A stretch of DNA of 7,693 nucleotides. Origin: Anaerolineae bacterium. Lineage in GTDB: Bacteria; Chloroflexota; Anaerolineae; 4572-78; J111. This document shows, piece after piece, positions 6,399-7,693 of this stretch (position 1 is its first letter; each line of letters opens with the position of its first letter). Made by a program: the position numbers and the translations under genes. The notes beneath the pieces are model-generated. The model did no database searches, had not been told where the DNA came from, and saw only the letters and a list, made by a program, of their open reading frames with translations. The DNA lies in the NCBI GenBank assembly GCA_020433785.1, contig JAGRCC010000098.1, positions 1-7,693 of the forward strand, given 5' to 3'.

Positions 6399-6408
6399 TG
6401 TGTTCTCC
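6334..6408. repeat. 5'-end duplicate block, copy 2
   Basis: This is the partner of 5513-5587 and covers the ribosome-binding site and first codons of paralog 2. Confidence 0.8.
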
Positions 6409-6426
6409 TATCACTTATATTTATTT

Positions 6427-6459
6427 AGAGCTGCCAGATTTTTGAAACCTGGCAGCTCT
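6427..6459. repeat. Stem-loop between lipoprotein and membrane protein genes
   Basis: An 11-bp perfect stem (AGAGCTGCCAG at 6427-6437 with CTGGCAGCTCT at 6449-6459) can be extended by three pairs after one mismatch. It lies downstream of the lipoprotein stop (6499). In that direction it is followed by an A-rich run, not a T-run, so any terminator would be weak. The sequence recalls 'gctgccaggttt' type dispersed repeats. Confidence 0.65.
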
Positions 6460-6498
6460 TTACGAAGATACAATTTTGTAGGTCAACCAACGCACCGT

Positions 6499-7194
6499 TT
6501 ACTGCGTTTCTTCCATCCCACCCATTTTTTCCATCACAAAGGCCATGACCTCTTCGCTGGAGGCTGTCACTTTGACGCTGTTGACAATGGCCTCGATCTG
6601 CCCTTCCAACTCGGCGTTGTGATAATCGACGGCGATAACCGCCGGGGCGAAGATATACACCCCGTTCCCCAAATCGGCCAGGCGGACGATGTAAGCTTCG
6701 GTCGGGGCAGCGGCGGTTACGCGGACTGCCGGTGTGCCGTTGCTCAAGTTGACCGGCTCGATGGTGGCCTTGGCCATGGCCTGAACGATATCCTCGTCAC
6801 CTTCCGCCATGCTCATCAACACCAACGGGGCGACCTCTTCCAATGATGACTCAGCCGTAACACCCGCCTCGGCAAACATATCGCTGGCGAGGAGCATAAC
6901 CGCAACCGCAATTTGATCTTCCGGCAACGGCTTCATGGCGTTGCTTAAGTCCATAATCTCCTGGTTCGAGCCGAACGTAACGTGGGGGAATGGGGCTTCA
7001 TCGCCAAAGCCATAAGGTTCAACCACCCAGCCGGCCGGATAGTCGGCGGTGAAGAAGCCGTTTTCATCGGTGTAGGTCTCGGTCGGGGAGGCCGGAGCGG
7101 CTTCCTCCGCTTGCGGTTGGGCGGGCTGCGCACCACAGCCAATTAGTCCAACAGCTAATAGTAGGGTAAAAATAAGATGGTGCCAGAGTTTCAT
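6499..7194 (-). CDS. Secreted lipoprotein with a PsbP/DcrB-like domain
   Basis: 231 residues from ATG 7194. The N-terminus is a lipoprotein signal: basic and polar MKLWHH, the hydrophobic LIFTLLLAVG, then the lipobox LIGC with the modified cysteine at 20. A Pro/Ala/Glu-rich linker (about 21-42) follows. The mature domain opens with 'ENGFFTADYPAGWVVEP' (about 45-61), the typical first strands of PsbP/DcrB-like folds. Its later part, 'TPAVRVTAAAPTEAYIVRL' and 'QIEAIVNSVKV' near the end, also fits that fold (repeated beta strands and a closing 'i..Sik' element). The protein should be anchored outside the cytoplasmic membrane; no ligand or catalytic site is visible. ATG 7194 is preferred over TTG 7209 because AGGAGA lies six bases upstream and the shorter form gives a clean signal peptide. 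It has a candidate promoter at 7240-7269 and may be co-transcribed with the membrane protein gene downstream. Confidence 0.85.
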   Translation of the reverse strand: MKLWHHLIFTLLLAVGLIGCGAQPAQPQAEEAAPASPTETYTDENGFFTADYPAGWVVEPYGFGDEAPFPHVTFGSNQEIMDLSNAMKPLPEDQIAVAVMLLASDMFAEAGVTAESSLEEVAPLVLMSMAEGDEDIVQAMAKATIEPVNLSNGTPAVRVTAAAPTEAYIVRLADLGNGVYIFAPAVIAVDYHNAELEGQIEAIVNSVKVTASSEEVMAFVMEKMGGMEETQ

Positions 7195-7239
7195 TGATGT
7201 TCTCCTCAAGATAGGGGTTAATTTGTTAACTTCGGTTAT

Positions 7240-7269
7240 AGAGTATCACGGAATGGTTCCCGTTGTCGT
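7240..7269 (-). promoter_or_regulatory. Candidate promoter of the lipoprotein gene
   Basis: On the minus strand, ACGACA (7269-7264) and TACTCT (7245-7240) are 18 bp apart, giving a leader of about 40 nt. The -10 is poor by itself; support comes from the same layout before membrane protein paralog 1. Confidence 0.45.
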
Positions 7270-7300
7270 GGGGGCAGGCTCCTATGTGGGCCGGGAGGTT
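7260..7300 (-). promoter_or_regulatory. Conserved upstream block shared with membrane protein paralog 1, copy 2
   Basis: This is the partner of 5644-5683. The two end alike ('cgggaagtt' there, 'cgggaggtt' here on the plus strand), and similarity fades beyond, so this looks like a bounded regulatory site. Confidence 0.55.
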
Positions 7301-7371
7301 GGTAAGGTTTGATGGGAGTAATGCGGGAGTGAGGCGGAGGAACATTTCAGAATTGGGGCAACCCGCGCGTT

Positions 7372-7507
7372 GAAACACTGAATCACTGAGGGAAATGAAC
7401 TCACTGACATCTCTACGTACCGGATACACCTCAATCTCACCTTAAGCGGGATCGAAAGGCTAAAGTATTGTTCAGTGACATCATCCTTTTCAGTGGTTCA
7501 GTGTTTC
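7372..7507. repeat. 136-bp element with 36-bp imperfect inverted ends (MITE-like)
   Basis: The left end 7372-7407 (starting 'gaaacactgaatcactga') and right end 7472-7507 are inverted copies matching at about 28 of 36 positions, around a 64-bp centre. Each arm carries three CACTGA (or TCAGTG) units. No clear target-site duplication is visible. It could be a miniature mobile element or a structured intergenic repeat. Confidence 0.6.
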
Positions 7508-7551
7508 TATCTCGCGCCATAACTGACTGGTGCCCTGAGGGATATTGAAGG

Positions 7552-7580
7552 TTGATCGGGTCTTAAAAATGGGGTAAAAT
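7552..7580 (+). promoter_or_regulatory. Sigma-70-like promoter for the gene entering at the right edge
   Basis: TTGATC (7552-7557) and TAAAAT (7575-7580) are 17 bp apart, four and five matches to consensus. The start of transcription would be near 7587, about 18 nt before the ATG at 7605. Confidence 0.6.
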
Positions 7581-7604
7581 TGTAGCCCCCACCGTTAAAC
7601 TGCA

Positions 7605-7693
7605 ATGGCTAAACTCAAGCGTGTCAGCACAGGTAAACCTAATAACCTGCGTCTGGAAATAGAGGTGTTTCATGTCATTTCGGAGCGCCAGCG
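7605..7693 (+). CDS. Start of an unidentified gene, cut off by the right edge
   Basis: From ATG 7605, 29 codons stay open to the edge. The peptide begins MAKLKRVSTGKPNNLRLEIE and continues with 'VFHVISERQR'. It is basic and soluble-looking. I do not recognise the family. There is no Shine-Dalgarno before the ATG and the predicted leader is only about 18 nt, so the true start could differ. The promoter at 7552-7580 supports a rightward gene here. Confidence 0.5.
   Translation, partial: MAKLKRVSTGKPNNLRLEIEVFHVISERQ

Larger units (their letters stand above)
7195..7604. other. Gene-free stretch upstream of the lipoprotein gene
   Basis: It holds the lipoprotein promoter and conserved block (7240-7300), the inverted-repeat element (7372-7507) and a rightward promoter (7552-7580). 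I see no supported gene in it. A 67-codon minus-strand frame at 7226-7429 runs through the promoter and the repeat and has no recognisable protein features. Nothing notable is seen at 7301-7371 or 7508-7551. Confidence 0.6.

Noticed and set aside
6400..6846. Plus-strand frame of 148 codons opposite the lipoprotein gene
   Set aside because: It is antisense to a gene with a clear signal peptide and ribosome-binding site, and it shows no recognisable domain; it also crosses the stem-loop at 6427-6459.
7195..7209. TTG start at 7209 for the lipoprotein
   Set aside because: It would bury the AGGAGA ribosome-binding site in the coding sequence and add an unneeded RRTS extension before the signal peptide.
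7226..7429. Minus-strand frame of 67 codons upstream of the lipoprotein
   Set aside because: It runs through the conserved promoter block and the inverted-repeat element, has no ribosome-binding site noted and no family resemblance.
7372..7507. CRISPR-like array from repeated CACTGA units
   Set aside because: The units are six bases, unevenly spaced and arranged as inverted arms, without regular repeats and spacers.

Overview
The window probably comes from a member of the Chloroflexota (Anaerolineae or a related class). This is inferred from the histidine kinase type (a polytopic N-terminus ending in an 'IDVIINRTLVYGG' segment, then GAF and HisKA_3), from the DUF433/DUF5615 gene pair, and from the many short palindromic intergenic repeats. 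No rRNA, tRNA, CRISPR array or transposase gene is visible.

Region 1 (1-4059, minus strand) is one uninterrupted reading frame of 1353 codons that runs off the left edge without a stop. I read all 68 rows in this frame and found no stop codon. It encodes a very large sensor histidine kinase. Its N-terminal half and more consists of three tandem copies (A, B, C) of a roughly 350-residue, 10-helix membrane module that ordinary kinases of this type carry once. A GAF domain and a HisKA_3 domain (phospho-acceptor His1287) follow. The ATPase domain must lie beyond the edge. This is the most unusual object in the window.

Region 2 (4060-4266) is the divergent intergenic region, with a 60-bp imperfect inverted repeat and a promoter for the next genes. 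Region 3 (4267-4882, plus strand) is a two-gene, overlapping toxin-antitoxin-like module: a DUF433 antitoxin, then a DUF5615 PIN-like nuclease. It looks richer in A+T than the kinase gene.

Region 4 (4930-7194, minus strand) holds three co-directional genes. In transcription order they are a lipoprotein (7194-6499) and two paralogous six-helix membrane proteins (6398-5760 and 5577-4930). The paralogs are nearly identical at both ends and diverged in the middle. The lipoprotein gene and the last membrane protein gene share a roughly 40-bp block overlapping the same -35-like element, with an 18-bp spacer and a leader of about 40 nt, which suggests common regulation. Palindromic repeats lie in the gaps between the genes.

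Region 5 (7195-7693) has no complete gene. It holds the lipoprotein promoter, a 136-bp element with 36-bp imperfect inverted ends, and a plus-strand promoter leading into a gene start that runs off the right edge.

A plausible but unproven overall picture is an envelope-focused locus: a multi-input membrane kinase, a lipoprotein and small membrane proteins, with an inserted toxin-antitoxin module between them.
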